Shown in pieces: positions 16,311-25,622 of a stretch of DNA of 49,089 nt. Numbering within the stretch: the stretch's first letter is position 1; every line of letters starts with the position of its first letter. The translations under genes were made by a program, and so were the position numbers. The stretch covers positions 1 through 49,089 of the forward strand of contig DTSI01000133.1 of assembly GCA_012965425.1 (NCBI GenBank), given 5' to 3'. The stretch comes from Methylococcaceae bacterium. GTDB lineage: Bacteria; Pseudomonadota; Gammaproteobacteria; Methylococcales; Methylomonadaceae. The notes beneath the pieces were generated by a model. That model searched no databases. It saw nothing but the letters and a program-made list of their open reading frames with translations, and had not been told where the DNA came from.

Positions 16311-16958
16311 CTAAGGGTCAGTAGTGATTCTAACCTCATTTAACATCAAGATTAACTTCACCCGGCCACTGACTTTCAGCTTACTAAACACCGCGCCTAA
16401 ATGCGCCTTCACGGTCCGCTCCGAAATGGTTAACCGTGCCGCCATTTTGGCCGTACTGTGTCCCTGATACACTAAAGCCACCACTTCTAGTTCTCTTGCG
16501 GTTAAACACGACAAGGAACGATACATAGGGTTTTTCGTTAACGGTTGATTATTATTTTTCTGTACTAATAAATGGATGACTTTCGGGATCAACCGACGCG
16601 GCACCCAGATCTCATTGTTTAACACCGCGTTAATCGTTTTGTGGATCAATACCGGGGCAACATTAATTTCCGAATAACCCGATATTTCCTGCATCATCAC
16701 TAAGACTTGTAATTGCTCCGAACAGTTTTCACCCAGCATCAGCAATTTTTCACCGTGGCTCATTAACGCGCCAATCTCTTCTGTCACTGTCGGTAACAAT
16801 AACGAGTCAAATACAATCAGATCCACCTTTACATGCTGTTTAAACGCCTCAACTTCTCGAACCGTCGCCACTAGTTGAACACGATGGTGTAACGTTAAGG
16901 TATCGGTCCAAAAGCCGACCCTTAACCCATCTTCGGTGAGCAAAATAATAGTCGCCAT
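16311..16958 (-). CDS. LuxR-type response regulator / transcription factor
   Basis: 215 residues. The N-terminal ~120 residues resemble a receiver-like domain (MATIILLTEDG at the start, VDLIVFDSLLL with the aspartate about residue 53) but lack a clear acidic pair and the Lys motif, so phosphorylation is doubtful. INAVLNNEIWVPRRLI precedes a canonical LuxR helix-turn-helix (LTARELEVVALVYQGHSTAKMAARLTISERTVKAHL). The layout recalls CsgD/VpsT regulators, but the c-di-GMP W[FLM][TS]R motif is WVPR here, so c-di-GMP binding is not supported. GAGG lies 5 nt before the ATG, 14 bp after the gspD stop, so it is the last gene of the type II secretion operon. It directly precedes leader repeat C and is a natural candidate to act on it (inference). 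Confidence 0.85.
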   Translation of the reverse strand: MATIILLTEDGLRVGFWTDTLTLHHRVQLVATVREVEAFKQHVKVDLIVFDSLLLPTVTEEIGALMSHGEKLLMLGENCSEQLQVLVMMQEISGYSEINVAPVLIHKTINAVLNNEIWVPRRLIPKVIHLLVQKNNNQPLTKNPMYRSLSCLTARELEVVALVYQGHSTAKMAARLTISERTVKAHLGAVFSKLKVSGRVKLILMLNEVRITTDP

Positions 16959-16972
16959 CTTATCCTCAACCG

Positions 16973-19108
16973 CTATGACGGACTGTCAATCAAAGCGGGG
17001 TATTGTACCGGCTCACTGTTTACGTCTGGGAAAACAAACCGTAATTTCTGCTTAAATTCTCGGGTAATCGCTCTTGAATCCCAGCGGTTTTCAACCACAC
17101 GGGGGGTTATTAAAACAATTAACTCGGTTTTCTCTTTGGTTTTGGTGGTACTGCCAAATAAAGCCCCCAGCACCGGTATCTTGTGTAATACCGGAATCCC
17201 TGAATAATCGATCACATCATTTTCGGCCATTAAACCGCCTAAAATGATCGTTTCACCGCTTTGAACCACCACGGTACTTTCGATCTTACGTTGTTGGATC
17301 GTCGGCGAATCGATATTACTTTGCACCGTGGGTATGGCCCGGTCTACGCTTTGCTTGATTGCCAGGGTCACCAAACCATTGGCATTAACACGGGGTTTAA
17401 CCTTCAACACCACGCCGGTTTCGCGCATTTGAATGGCACTGGTTTGAATCGGATTAGAACCGCCACTGGTGTTAGTCGACTCCGAGGTACGGATCGGCAC
17501 TTGATCACCGACCTGTATTAACGCCTCCTGATTATTTAATACCATCAGTGAGGGAGTCGATATGACATTAATTTTATTGTCTGTGGCTGCGGCATTCAAC
17601 ACCGCTTTAATATTACCGCTGGCAAAGGCATAGCCAAAACCACCGGTCGCGGCCCCAACCGCTAAGGCCGATGCACTTTGCAACAAACTGTCGCCAAAAC
17701 CATTCAAAGCGGTGACATTCTGGTCATTTAAATGACTAAAATACCAACGCACACCGTATTTAAGATCATCGGTTAAACTCACCGAGACGATCGTTGCATC
17801 GATCATCACTTGCAAGGGCATGACATCTAATTGTTTTAATACCTTTTTAACCACCTGATAATCTTGGGTACTGGCCGTCACGATCAAACTGTTGGTCGAC
17901 TCATCGGCAATAATACGGATAGCCCCTTGTTGCGATGCTATTTGACTCACCGCTTTTGACGCACTATTTACCGAGGCCGGTGGTTGTTTACGATTGGTAA
18001 CCCGCACCAAATTAGCTTTTGTGCCGCCGTTATTTAAAAACGATTGACCGGTAAAAATATTCGTTAATGTTTCAGCCAGCTTAACCGCATCGATGTGTTG
18101 TACGCGATAGACATTAACCCCGCCTGACGTTGTGCTACTACTCCGATCTAGTCTTAAAATCCAGTCCTCGGTATTTTTTAGGTATTGCGGCTGCCGGGTA
18201 ATCGCCAAGACAGCATTTAAGCGCTCAATACTTAAAAACTGTAACGCACCTGGATCGCTTTGCGCCGCTTTCAAACCAAACACCTGATGCAATTCCTCGA
18301 TCATTTTTTCAGGGTCAACATAGACCAAAGGGAACAAAGCAAACGATTTCCCCTGCATAAGGTGCACATCAAATAAACGCACCATTTCCAGCGCTCTGGC
18401 TATTTGAAAAGAAGGCCCTGCGATCAGTACTAAATTTCTAGCATGATCAACATACAAGTCCTTACCGCCGGCAAACAACGGCTTTATTACCTCGACAATC
18501 TGGGCTGCCTCGGTGTATTGAATCGGAACAATTTTCATGTGGTGCGTCCCTGACAACGACTCTTTGCCCAAAACCGCTGTTCGCCCGACCGACTCAGTAC
18601 TCGGTAATACCTGATACAAACCCTTTTCTTTAATTAAAACCGCATGGTTCATGGCTAGCACCATTTCCAGCACCGATAATAAATCTTCTTTATTAATCAA
18701 CTGCGTGGTTTGTAAATTAACCGTCCCTTTAACTTGAGGACTGACCGTGAAATTTAAAGCCAACATCTCTTCTAAAACAACATGTACAAATTCTTTTAAA
18801 TCCGCTTGTTCAAAATTTAACCGAAATTGCCCCTGCGCTTTATTTTTAACGCCATCGCTCATTAATTCAGGCTGTTTATGGGTGCTTTGGGTTAAAAAAT
18901 ATTGATACGGTTTTTTCTTTATTGCAGGGGGCTCAGGGGTGATTAATTTTGTATCCGCCAAAGCACTTGGGTTTTCTTTTGGCTTCTGGTTGCCAGGTAT
19001 AAGACTGAGCATTTGCATAGGTTTTGGACCCAGCATCTCACAACCGGTCAAACTCAATAACACGGCTAAAACACATAATCTTTTTAGAAGAAAGTTTTCC
19101 ATATCCAT
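16973..19108 (-). CDS. gspD: Type II secretion outer membrane secretin GspD
   Basis: 711 residues. An N-terminal lipoprotein-type signal with the lipobox LTGC (cysteine about residue 23) is less usual for GspD, which mostly has a plain signal peptide. The N0 domain starts near FRLNFEQADLKEFVHVVLEEML; N1-N3 repeats follow (VVEVIKPLFAGGKDLYVDHARNLVLI and KLAETLTNIFTGQSF). The secretin C-domain has VGDQVPIRTSE, VLKVKPRVNANGLVTLAIKQ, ILGGLMAEND and the closing KTKEKTELIVLITPRVV. It forms the outer-membrane gate. It stands after the gspC-like gene with 251 bp between, in which I see no gene; a weak internal promoter there is possible. Its lipobox could replace a GspS pilotin, none of which is visible (inference). 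Confidence 0.95.
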   Translation of the reverse strand: MDMENFLLKRLCVLAVLLSLTGCEMLGPKPMQMLSLIPGNQKPKENPSALADTKLITPEPPAIKKKPYQYFLTQSTHKQPELMSDGVKNKAQGQFRLNFEQADLKEFVHVVLEEMLALNFTVSPQVKGTVNLQTTQLINKEDLLSVLEMVLAMNHAVLIKEKGLYQVLPSTESVGRTAVLGKESLSGTHHMKIVPIQYTEAAQIVEVIKPLFAGGKDLYVDHARNLVLIAGPSFQIARALEMVRLFDVHLMQGKSFALFPLVYVDPEKMIEELHQVFGLKAAQSDPGALQFLSIERLNAVLAITRQPQYLKNTEDWILRLDRSSSTTSGGVNVYRVQHIDAVKLAETLTNIFTGQSFLNNGGTKANLVRVTNRKQPPASVNSASKAVSQIASQQGAIRIIADESTNSLIVTASTQDYQVVKKVLKQLDVMPLQVMIDATIVSVSLTDDLKYGVRWYFSHLNDQNVTALNGFGDSLLQSASALAVGAATGGFGYAFASGNIKAVLNAAATDNKINVISTPSLMVLNNQEALIQVGDQVPIRTSESTNTSGGSNPIQTSAIQMRETGVVLKVKPRVNANGLVTLAIKQSVDRAIPTVQSNIDSPTIQQRKIESTVVVQSGETIILGGLMAENDVIDYSGIPVLHKIPVLGALFGSTTKTKEKTELIVLITPRVVENRWDSRAITREFKQKLRFVFPDVNSEPVQYPALIDSPS

Positions 19109-19359
19109 TGATCCATGAGTGATAACCTTAAATTATGCAGGTCGTTATAACCGTATTCGCGCCAACAAAAAACACCTTTTGTATGGGTTGTTAGATCGTT
19201 AAAATACGGAACTAAAGACCTAAAAAAACTCAACGATTTATGGTTACTTAAACTAGTTTATAAAACGGTTATTGCTAGCGTAGTTGGAGAAAAATTCAGC
19301 AAACAAAACAAATGAGAATAGCTTTGTTGACTATTCATTAACCCGGCCTGAATCGAGGC

Positions 19360-19878
19360 TTAACGTTGAGGACGATTGGTTCTTTTAACGGTTCTTTTTT
19401 TCGGTGTGATTTTTTTAGGGTCGAACAGATCAAGCGTTTTTATAACCCCCTGCTTCCTTAAATAAAGCTTTTGCGCTGTGATTTTCTCAATCGTCCAATG
19501 ACCTAATTTATCACCCACCACTTTCTTAACCACCTCACGCTTGGCACTACTTGTTACCAACATGGCTTTGACAACCGTACCATCATGATAAATGCCCTTC
19601 AAATTCCATGGAAAAGAACCGCCCACGGGTCCCTTTGCATCCGTTAAAATATCTACCACACTCTTTTTTCTATCTTTTTGAAATAACGGCCGCTCAATCA
19701 TCTCATCACTTGCTGTTAGCACCGGTTGTTCTATTTTATTTAATACCCAAGACTCTGGGCTCGAATGATCGGTTACCGGCGGTTGAAACTGCTGCCAATA
19801 ATCATCCCCTAACAACAAAACCCATTCGATAACGACAATCAATATTAATGCGCTGATTAACCGTGACAAAATAATCAA
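19360..19878 (-). CDS. GspC-like inner membrane protein of type II secretion
   Basis: About 172 residues. One N-terminal membrane helix (LISALILIVVIEWVLLL) is followed by a proline-rich linker and the HR-like core NLKGIYHDGTVVKAMLVTSSAKREVVKKVVGDKLGHWTIEKITAQKLYLRKQG, the usual shape of GspC/PilP-type proteins that contact secretin domain N0. The C-terminus is very basic (KKRTVKRTNRPQR) and no PDZ domain is present, so it is a short version. The TTG at 19878 is preferred, with GGAG 7-8 nt upstream inside the gspM end; a TTG at 19902 is also open. Gene order (after gspM, before gspD) supports the role, but GspN- or PilP-like naming would also be defensible. Confidence 0.7.
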   Translation of the reverse strand: MIILSRLISALILIVVIEWVLLLGDDYWQQFQPPVTDHSSPESWVLNKIEQPVLTASDEMIERPLFQKDRKKSVVDILTDAKGPVGGSFPWNLKGIYHDGTVVKAMLVTSSAKREVVKKVVGDKLGHWTIEKITAQKLYLRKQGVIKTLDLFDPKKITPKKRTVKRTNRPQR

Positions 19879-19879
19879 T

Positions 19880-20431
19880 TCATCGCTCCATAAAACCGGC
19901 AACCGTTAAACTGACTTCTAATCTGGTTTGTTGACGTGATTTCGAAGACCGCTTATGGCGCTGCTTGATAGTTAAATCGGTTAAAAACAGTAAAGGCGTT
20001 GTGGTATCAATTTCATACAACAGTTTGCGCAAAGAAACAATATCCATAGCGAGTTTTACACTCAGGCTGATTTTATTAAAAGGACCTTCTTTGGCAACGG
20101 CTAAGACTTGTGTGCTCGATAACTCTCCCCCCACTTCGGTTATTAATGTGGTCAAAGATTTTTGGAGTTGTGCCGATGCTAATGCCGGCGTCACAGACGG
20201 ATAAAAAAGGGCGCTTTCTGCCAGCTCTTTTTTCTTTATCTTTATTTGTTGTAATGCGGCATCCTTTTTATTAACACTGGCTTTAATTTTAACCCGCCGT
20301 TGCTCTAAATCGTGCCGCTCTTGATATAAATCATGCGTGGTTGTCAGCACCGGTACGATCACAAACCCCAATAACCCCAACAAACAAAGAATGACTAACC
20401 CAGTGGCTTTAACACGCTCAGAGATTTCCAT
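19880..20431 (-). CDS. gspM: GspM/PilO-like type II secretion assembly protein
   Basis: 183 residues: a short cytoplasmic start, one membrane helix (LVILCLLGLLGFVIVPVL), a coiled coil (about 35-80) and a ferredoxin-like periplasmic domain (TLITEVGGELSSTQVLAV... ISLSVKLAMDIVSLRKLLYEIDTTTPLLFLTDLTI). This is the GspM (also called PilO-like) architecture that pairs with GspL in the inner membrane platform. It starts 9 bp after the gspL stop, and its end overlaps the start region of the gspC-like gene, in keeping with tight co-translation. Confidence 0.85.
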   Translation of the reverse strand: MEISERVKATGLVILCLLGLLGFVIVPVLTTTHDLYQERHDLEQRRVKIKASVNKKDAALQQIKIKKKELAESALFYPSVTPALASAQLQKSLTTLITEVGGELSSTQVLAVAKEGPFNKISLSVKLAMDIVSLRKLLYEIDTTTPLLFLTDLTIKQRHKRSSKSRQQTRLEVSLTVAGFMER

Positions 20432-20440
20432 AAACTTAAC

Positions 20441-21535
20441 CTAGGTTGAGAGCACTGTCATTTTAATTTTAAATCGTTCTAATCCGGTTCTTTTATTTTG
20501 CTTAACTGATGACGAAAAATGGACATCTTTTAACATAGCTGATGCCTCCAGCGTTGCAATCAGGCTGGATGCCACCGCAGAATAACCTTCAATACTCAGC
20601 GCTGATTCTTTATAAACAAAACCCACTAAATAAGTTTCGTTATCTAAACGCGCTGTTAACTCAGTGAGAACCGCTAACACATCCGGCGTCGACTTTTTCT
20701 TGGCTATCAAAAGATTGGCATCGGCGATCTTGGTCTTGAGTGATGATTGCTCATAATTCAGTTTCCAAATAGATTTTTGGTCGGCATTAACGTCTTGCTT
20801 TACTTTTTTCAAATAATACTGCTGAGATAACATCGGAAAAAAAAGAATCGTTGCAAGTAATAACACCACCAGCGCAGACAACCCTAAATGCGCATATGTC
20901 TGCCAATTGCTTACCCTAGGTATTTTCCGCCTTTCGGGTAATAAATTACACTGCAAAGCAACCGCTTCGGTCACTTCTGAAGCGTCTGTGTAATACACCT
21001 GTTTAACTGGAATTTGCCATGCCTTTAAATACGCCATGGCTTGATCTACCACCTTTCTTGGCACTACGACTAAATAGACCTTTACTTGCGGGTCATCAGG
21101 TAACGTTAGTATTTTGGCGTCATAATAAACTTGTTGAGGGTTAAAAGGGGTAATCCGAGCGAGCTCATATCCGATCAGTTGTTTGAAATTATCTTTAGCT
21201 GCTGCCGGCAAAATCAAGGTCTTTTCAATCGCCTGACCGGGGTTTAATTTAAACACACAGTGCACTACGTTATCGGCTCTTAATTTTGAAATCCAGCGTT
21301 CAAAACCTTGCTGCCCTGCTTCGGTTAACGGAAAATATTTAACCACCGCTGCCGCGGATTGTTGCGCTAATTGGGTTACTGTTAACTGTTGATCTATCAG
21401 TTCAAAATTAAGCTGTATCTGAGGCCTGAAAAAAACTTTCTTGATGACGGCGGGAATTAAAAATTCCAGCTCTGAAAACCACCACTGGAAAAATTGTTTA
21501 AGACCTTTAAACTCAATTTCTTGCTGTAAATTCAT
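20441..21535 (-). CDS. gspL: GspL-type inner membrane platform protein (PilN-like)
   Basis: 364 residues from the ATG at 21535 that overlaps the gspK stop (ATGA), which decides the start over an upstream open stretch. The cytoplasmic actin-like half binds GspE in the family: RADNVVHCVFKLNPGQAIEKTLILPAA, LIGYELARITPFNPQQVYYD and YLVVVPRKVVDQAMAYL. A membrane helix follows at about 230-250 (LGLSALVVLLLATILFFPML), then a coiled coil and a PilN/GspL periplasmic domain (LTARLDNETYLVGFVYKESALSIEGYSA). Together with GspM and GspF it forms the assembly platform. Confidence 0.88.
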   Translation of the reverse strand: MNLQQEIEFKGLKQFFQWWFSELEFLIPAVIKKVFFRPQIQLNFELIDQQLTVTQLAQQSAAAVVKYFPLTEAGQQGFERWISKLRADNVVHCVFKLNPGQAIEKTLILPAAAKDNFKQLIGYELARITPFNPQQVYYDAKILTLPDDPQVKVYLVVVPRKVVDQAMAYLKAWQIPVKQVYYTDASEVTEAVALQCNLLPERRKIPRVSNWQTYAHLGLSALVVLLLATILFFPMLSQQYYLKKVKQDVNADQKSIWKLNYEQSSLKTKIADANLLIAKKKSTPDVLAVLTELTARLDNETYLVGFVYKESALSIEGYSAVASSLIATLEASAMLKDVHFSSSVKQNKRTGLERFKIKMTVLST

Positions 21536-22473
21536 AGCGAATACCAAACCACTAGGGGTTCCAGCCCGGTCACAAACAAAGATTGTGAGGCATCGGTCTC
21601 TTGCCACATTACGGTATGCACTGCTGGTTTATTGAGCCCTGCTTTATTTGTCTTTACCAATGCTTCAATTCCTTTACTCAGTTGATACCCGACTTTTGCT
21701 TGTGCGATCAGAGAATAGTACTGATCTTCAGTATTTCTATCGCTACCCCGCCTTCTTTGCCCCGTACTAACCTCCTCTTCCACCGTTAGCATGCGTTGTT
21801 GATAAAGGTCAATAACGGTATGACTTTCAGGACCCTCTAAACCATTGAGTACGTCAACAGAGGCCAACGCCCTGTCGACCTTCTTACCTTTTGACCACAC
21901 GGTGAATAACGGTCTTAAATAGTCATAAACAACATCGCTCATTCCTAAAACCCATTGCAATTGTTGTACTGAGGAAAACAAACTATTGTTGGGCCTATAC
22001 AATAAACCCGATTGTTCATATTGCTTATATTCAGCCCCTCTTAAACGCAGGTAATCGTCCGAATCGCGCCAATCCAGAATCGCCTGAACCAATGTTTGGC
22101 GCTCATCTGCACTGGCTATTGCAGGCATTAAAACCCGGTCTAATAATCCCTCGTCGACGGTATTAAGATTTATTTTTCCTCGCTCTGAAAAAACTCTAAC
22201 TCGAATTTCAGCGCCCTGAAAATTAAAGCTATAAATACGCCCGTCTGGTATCCAACGTTCACCGACGGGTAGCGTTAACATTTTTTTTGCCACACTGATC
22301 CCTGACGCTGCAAACGCTTGTTGTTGAAATCCTTTTAAAACCGTTCTGCCTAAATCACTTTCCCGGCGTAAAATTTTAGTGAAACTTAACGCCAGCATTA
22401 TCAATAACACTAAAATCCATATCACCGCAATTAAGGCAAAGCCTTTATCCTTAGGCGCAAATAAACCGATCAT
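21532..22473 (-). CDS. gspK: Minor pseudopilin GspK
   Basis: 313 residues, the usual size of GspK, the largest pseudopilin that caps the pseudopilus. The prepilin site is KGFALIAVIWILVLLIMLALSF, with alanine in place of the family's usual Thr at +3 and no Glu5, as typical for GspK. FQQQAFAASGISVAKKMLTL and the inserted alpha-domain (INLNTVDEGLLDRVL, ILDWRDSDDYLRLRGAEYKQYEQSGLLYRPNNSLFSSVQQLQWVLGM) are standard. It overlaps gspJ by 4 bp and gspL by 4 bp. Confidence 0.93.
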   Translation of the reverse strand: MIGLFAPKDKGFALIAVIWILVLLIMLALSFTKILRRESDLGRTVLKGFQQQAFAASGISVAKKMLTLPVGERWIPDGRIYSFNFQGAEIRVRVFSERGKINLNTVDEGLLDRVLMPAIASADERQTLVQAILDWRDSDDYLRLRGAEYKQYEQSGLLYRPNNSLFSSVQQLQWVLGMSDVVYDYLRPLFTVWSKGKKVDRALASVDVLNGLEGPESHTVIDLYQQRMLTVEEEVSTGQRRRGSDRNTEDQYYSLIAQAKVGYQLSKGIEALVKTNKAGLNKPAVHTVMWQETDASQSLFVTGLEPLVVWYSL

Positions 22474-23123
22474 AAATCCATAACCGCTGTTAGGTTATCG
22501 GTTAAACGATCAGCTCTTGAGTCATCTATTTTTATAGCAAAAACCCATTCCGGCCAGTATCGACCATCTTTTGAGGCCAATTGTAACTTCACCCCTTTGG
22601 GGAGCGATTCTGTTTGCCACTGATCACGCCATATTGATTTTGTTTCACTATCCGCACCGGTGGCATAGTGCACGGTGACATCGGTTATATCGTCGACTAA
22701 AACTACCGTCTCACTGGGTAAATCATGGACATTAATTCTCGGATAAAAGGGGCGTAGAGAAACCGTTAGCGCACCTACGTTGGCATTAAATGCTAGGGTA
22801 AATTCATGCCACCCTTTTCGATCTGGATTGTGTTTGAGTTGGCCTATAAACGTAAAGCGGTCTTCAGTACCGCTAAACTGCGCGCTGTCTGAGGGTAAAT
22901 CCTCCACCGATAGCCCTCCCACGGTAGATAAATTCTGATCGATAAAACGATAAACAATATCGATCAGATTCATCCTTTGTGAACGCGAACTCATACTGGC
23001 CCAACTTTTATTCCCTAAACTAAACGCATTAAAAGCTAAGGTCATCATAATAGTAAACAGGGTCATTGCAATCAGCACTTCTATCAGTGTAAATCCTTTT
23101 TGGTTCGCTCCGCTTTTATTCAT
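22470..23123 (-). CDS. gspJ: Minor pseudopilin GspJ
   Basis: 217 residues with the class III prepilin site KGFTLIEVLIAMTLFTIMM. The globular part includes FIDQNLSTVGGLSVEDLP and the late strands WPEWVFAIKI, matching GspJ length. It forms the tip complex with GspI and GspK. Overlaps of 8 bp with gspI and 4 bp with gspK indicate coupled translation. Confidence 0.9.
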   Translation of the reverse strand: MNKSGANQKGFTLIEVLIAMTLFTIMMTLAFNAFSLGNKSWASMSSRSQRMNLIDIVYRFIDQNLSTVGGLSVEDLPSDSAQFSGTEDRFTFIGQLKHNPDRKGWHEFTLAFNANVGALTVSLRPFYPRINVHDLPSETVVLVDDITDVTVHYATGADSETKSIWRDQWQTESLPKGVKLQLASKDGRYWPEWVFAIKIDDSRADRLTDNLTAVMDL

Positions 23124-23508
23124 TGGCTTCCGTTAACATTAACCTGACTAATTCGATCTGGCGCTCTGACGGTGTACGCCCCCAAGCAACACGGACCGTC
23201 ACTTCCTTTAAGTGCACGCCATCCTTAACTGACCCTTGATCCAGAACATTTTCTAAAATATGCCAGCGATACTTTTCAGCACTTATGCCACTGACCACCG
23301 GTCTGGCTTGGGTCTCTGAAATCTTCACCTTTTCTAACAAGCCATTAGCCAATTGAGCGGCTAATAAATAATCTTCGGATACGCCAGCGCTTCTCAATCC
23401 GGTGGCGAATATTTTCATAACGACCATGGTGGTAATCGCCATCATGGAAAAAGCGACCAAGACTTCGATCATTGAAAAACCAGCGCTTTTAAAGGCCATC
23501 CCCTTCAT
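23116..23508 (-). CDS. gspI: Minor pseudopilin GspI
   Basis: 130 residues with prepilin site SAGFSMIEVLVAFSMMAITTMVV (Ser at +2 in place of the common Thr). QLANGLLEKVKISETQARPVVSGI and the closing VAWGRTPSERQIELVRLML follow, the standard GspI layout. The ATG at 23508 has AGGG about 7 nt upstream; another ATG at 23499 is too close to its own purine run. It nucleates the pseudopilus tip. Confidence 0.9.
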   Translation of the reverse strand: MKGMAFKSAGFSMIEVLVAFSMMAITTMVVMKIFATGLRSAGVSEDYLLAAQLANGLLEKVKISETQARPVVSGISAEKYRWHILENVLDQGSVKDGVHLKEVTVRVAWGRTPSERQIELVRLMLTEANE

Positions 23509-23509
23509 G

Positions 23510-23971
23510 TTATGACCCTAGCCTAGTGATTTTTCCGGTTAACCAATTTACTTCAATCTGTTTTTTATGGTTATCTAATTCCAACAACACCTGGGCTCCA
23601 CTGGATGATCCGTCTTTATAAAAAATGATTGATGCGATTTCATTTCCTGCATAATTTTTAGTTAAAATAACCAGACTCAACGTTAAATCCTCAGGTAGTT
23701 TCAAAGTCTGCTGCTGCCCTTGTACTTGATAAGTATTTTCGTACAGATTAAAGCGCACCGAAACAGCCTGTTGGGTACTGACGGCCTGAGTTCTTGCAAA
23801 ACGTAATGCCGAAACGACTTCACCGCCAACGGTTTTTAACTGTAGCGCAGGACTTACTTTTGAAAAATTAGCACCGACTACTGTCATCCCTAATAACACA
23901 ATGAGCAATACAACGATCAATTCAATGATCGTAAAACCAGACGCTCTATCCGTTGAATATTTTATTCCCAA
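23510..23971 (-). CDS. gspH: Minor pseudopilin GspH
   Basis: 153 residues with prepilin site ASGFTIIELIVVLLIVLLGMTVVGA. A beta-rich domain follows (LRFARTQAVSTQQAVSVRFNLYENTYQV), a phrase typical of GspH. It overlaps gspG by 10 bp and precedes gspI by one base. Confidence 0.9.
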   Translation of the reverse strand: MGIKYSTDRASGFTIIELIVVLLIVLLGMTVVGANFSKVSPALQLKTVGGEVVSALRFARTQAVSTQQAVSVRFNLYENTYQVQGQQQTLKLPEDLTLSLVILTKNYAGNEIASIIFYKDGSSSGAQVLLELDNHKKQIEVNWLTGKITRLGS

Positions 23972-24393
23972 CTGTTTATATCCTGATCTTCATTTTCTCC
24001 GCCCTCAGTGTTATCAGCCCCGTAGCTAAATAAGTCAAACGGCCCATGATCGCCTGGATATTGATAGTGATATTCATTGGCCCAAGCATCTTTAGGTATG
24101 AAAGATTTTCGTAAATATGGACCGGTCCAATTTATGACTGTTTCTGGTTTTGTGACCAAAACGTCTAATCCTTGCTCTGTTGATGGATAAACACCCACAT
24201 CTAACTTGTACATATCCAATGCCAGTGACAGATCTTCTATTTGAACTTTTACGGCCTTGGTTTTTGAGGTTCCTAAATGTTTCATCACTTGGGGCCCAAC
24301 CACTCCCATCAGCAAGGCAATAATGGCTAAAACCACTAACAGTTCCAATAAGGTAAACCCTTTTATTGCTGAATTTCTAATACTCTGCATCAT
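23962..24393 (-). CDS. gspG: Major pseudopilin GspG
   Basis: 143 residues with prepilin site KGFTLLELLVVLAIIALLMG. The hallmark calcium/loop region is DLSLALDMYKLDVGVYPSTEQGLDVLV...GPYLRKSFIPKDAWANEYHYQYPGDHGPFDLFSYGADN, ending GGENEDQDINSWE. It builds the pseudopilus shaft. GAGG is 6 nt before the ATG; it follows gspF by 9 bp. Confidence 0.96.
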   Translation of the reverse strand: MMQSIRNSAIKGFTLLELLVVLAIIALLMGVVGPQVMKHLGTSKTKAVKVQIEDLSLALDMYKLDVGVYPSTEQGLDVLVTKPETVINWTGPYLRKSFIPKDAWANEYHYQYPGDHGPFDLFSYGADNTEGGENEDQDINSWE

Positions 24394-24402
24394 TCAATTC
24401 CT

Positions 24403-25620
24403 CTAAAAAGCTAAATCATTCACACTTAAAATAGCCAACAAAATAGACACGATAATGGTTCCAATAATTAACCCTAATACCACTATCAATAACGGTTCTA
24501 AAATTGACAATAGACGTTGTATCGCTATTTGAACTTCGTTTTCATACAACTCAGCAACCCTTGATAACATTTCATCCAGATTGCCTGTTTCCTCACCCAC
24601 GCGTATTAATTGCCCTGCCATAATTGGAAACCAATCACTGGCCATTAATGTTTCAGATAATTTACCGCCCTCTTTTAACTGGCCGATGGTTTGTTTTACT
24701 AAGTCAGCCGTCAGACTGTGACTAACCGTGTCTTTCACTAACCTCAACGCCTTGTCGATGTGGACCCCGTTGACCAATAAGGTTTCAAGACTTCGACTAA
24801 ATGCAGCCACTTCCTTATTAATAATAATCTCCCCTAATAATGGAGTTTTCAGTAACCGCCGCTCCCATCTTGCCTGTCCTTTCGGGTCTTTTAACTGCAT
24901 ACCGATAACGCCAACTAACACCATGACAAGCGGTACCATAATCCACCCATAACGTAGTGTTGCATCGGCTACGGCTAACACTATTTGCGTTAAGACTGGT
25001 AATGCCTGGTCGGCATTTTCAAACATTTGTTTAAATTGGGGTACCACGAAAACCAACATCACCGCCATAGAAATAACCGACATGATGACCAAAATAACCG
25101 GATAAATAATCGCTGATATGACTGTCTGCTTAATCTCTTGGGTTTTCTTTAAATGTCCTGTCAAACTGTTCAAAGAGCCGCCTAAATCACCGCCCATCTC
25201 ACCGGCTTTTACCATACTTAAATAAAATGAATTAAATGACTCGGGTTGATTTCCCATCGCCTCTGATAACGGCAGCCCGGTGTTGATATCATCCACTAAT
25301 TGCAACACTTGGGTATTTAACTGTTCATCTTGTTCGGTTAATTGCGCCACGATTAACAGTGACTGATCTAACGGTAATCCTGACTGGACTAACACTGTGA
25401 GTTCACTGGTAAATAATAATAACTGCCTTAGATTCATACGTTGGCTTTTACGAGAACCCTTTAACGCCAGCCATCCAGGCTCACGTACCACCTTTAGCTC
25501 TAATGGAATACACCCTTTTCGCTGTAAGGCCTGAACGATAACCTCTTCTCCTTTAGCATGCCGGGTCCCTGTTTCTACTTCGCCTCGACCATTAATGAGT
25601 TTATAGGAATAAAATGGCAT
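24403..25620 (-). CDS. gspF: Type II secretion inner membrane protein GspF
   Basis: 405 residues, with the family start MPFYSYKLINGRGEVETGTRHAKGE and two copies of the T2SSF helical domain (LLLFTSELTVLVQSGLPLDQSL and AAFSRSLETLLVNGVHIDKAL). Three membrane segments are visible; the last (IVVLGLIIGTIIVSILLAILSVNDL) closes the protein. It is the platform protein around which pseudopilins assemble. Confidence 0.95.
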   Translation of the reverse strand: MPFYSYKLINGRGEVETGTRHAKGEEVIVQALQRKGCIPLELKVVREPGWLALKGSRKSQRMNLRQLLLFTSELTVLVQSGLPLDQSLLIVAQLTEQDEQLNTQVLQLVDDINTGLPLSEAMGNQPESFNSFYLSMVKAGEMGGDLGGSLNSLTGHLKKTQEIKQTVISAIIYPVILVIMSVISMAVMLVFVVPQFKQMFENADQALPVLTQIVLAVADATLRYGWIMVPLVMVLVGVIGMQLKDPKGQARWERRLLKTPLLGEIIINKEVAAFSRSLETLLVNGVHIDKALRLVKDTVSHSLTADLVKQTIGQLKEGGKLSETLMASDWFPIMAGQLIRVGEETGNLDEMLSRVAELYENEVQIAIQRLLSILEPLLIVVLGLIIGTIIVSILLAILSVNDLAF

Positions 25621-25622
25621 CG

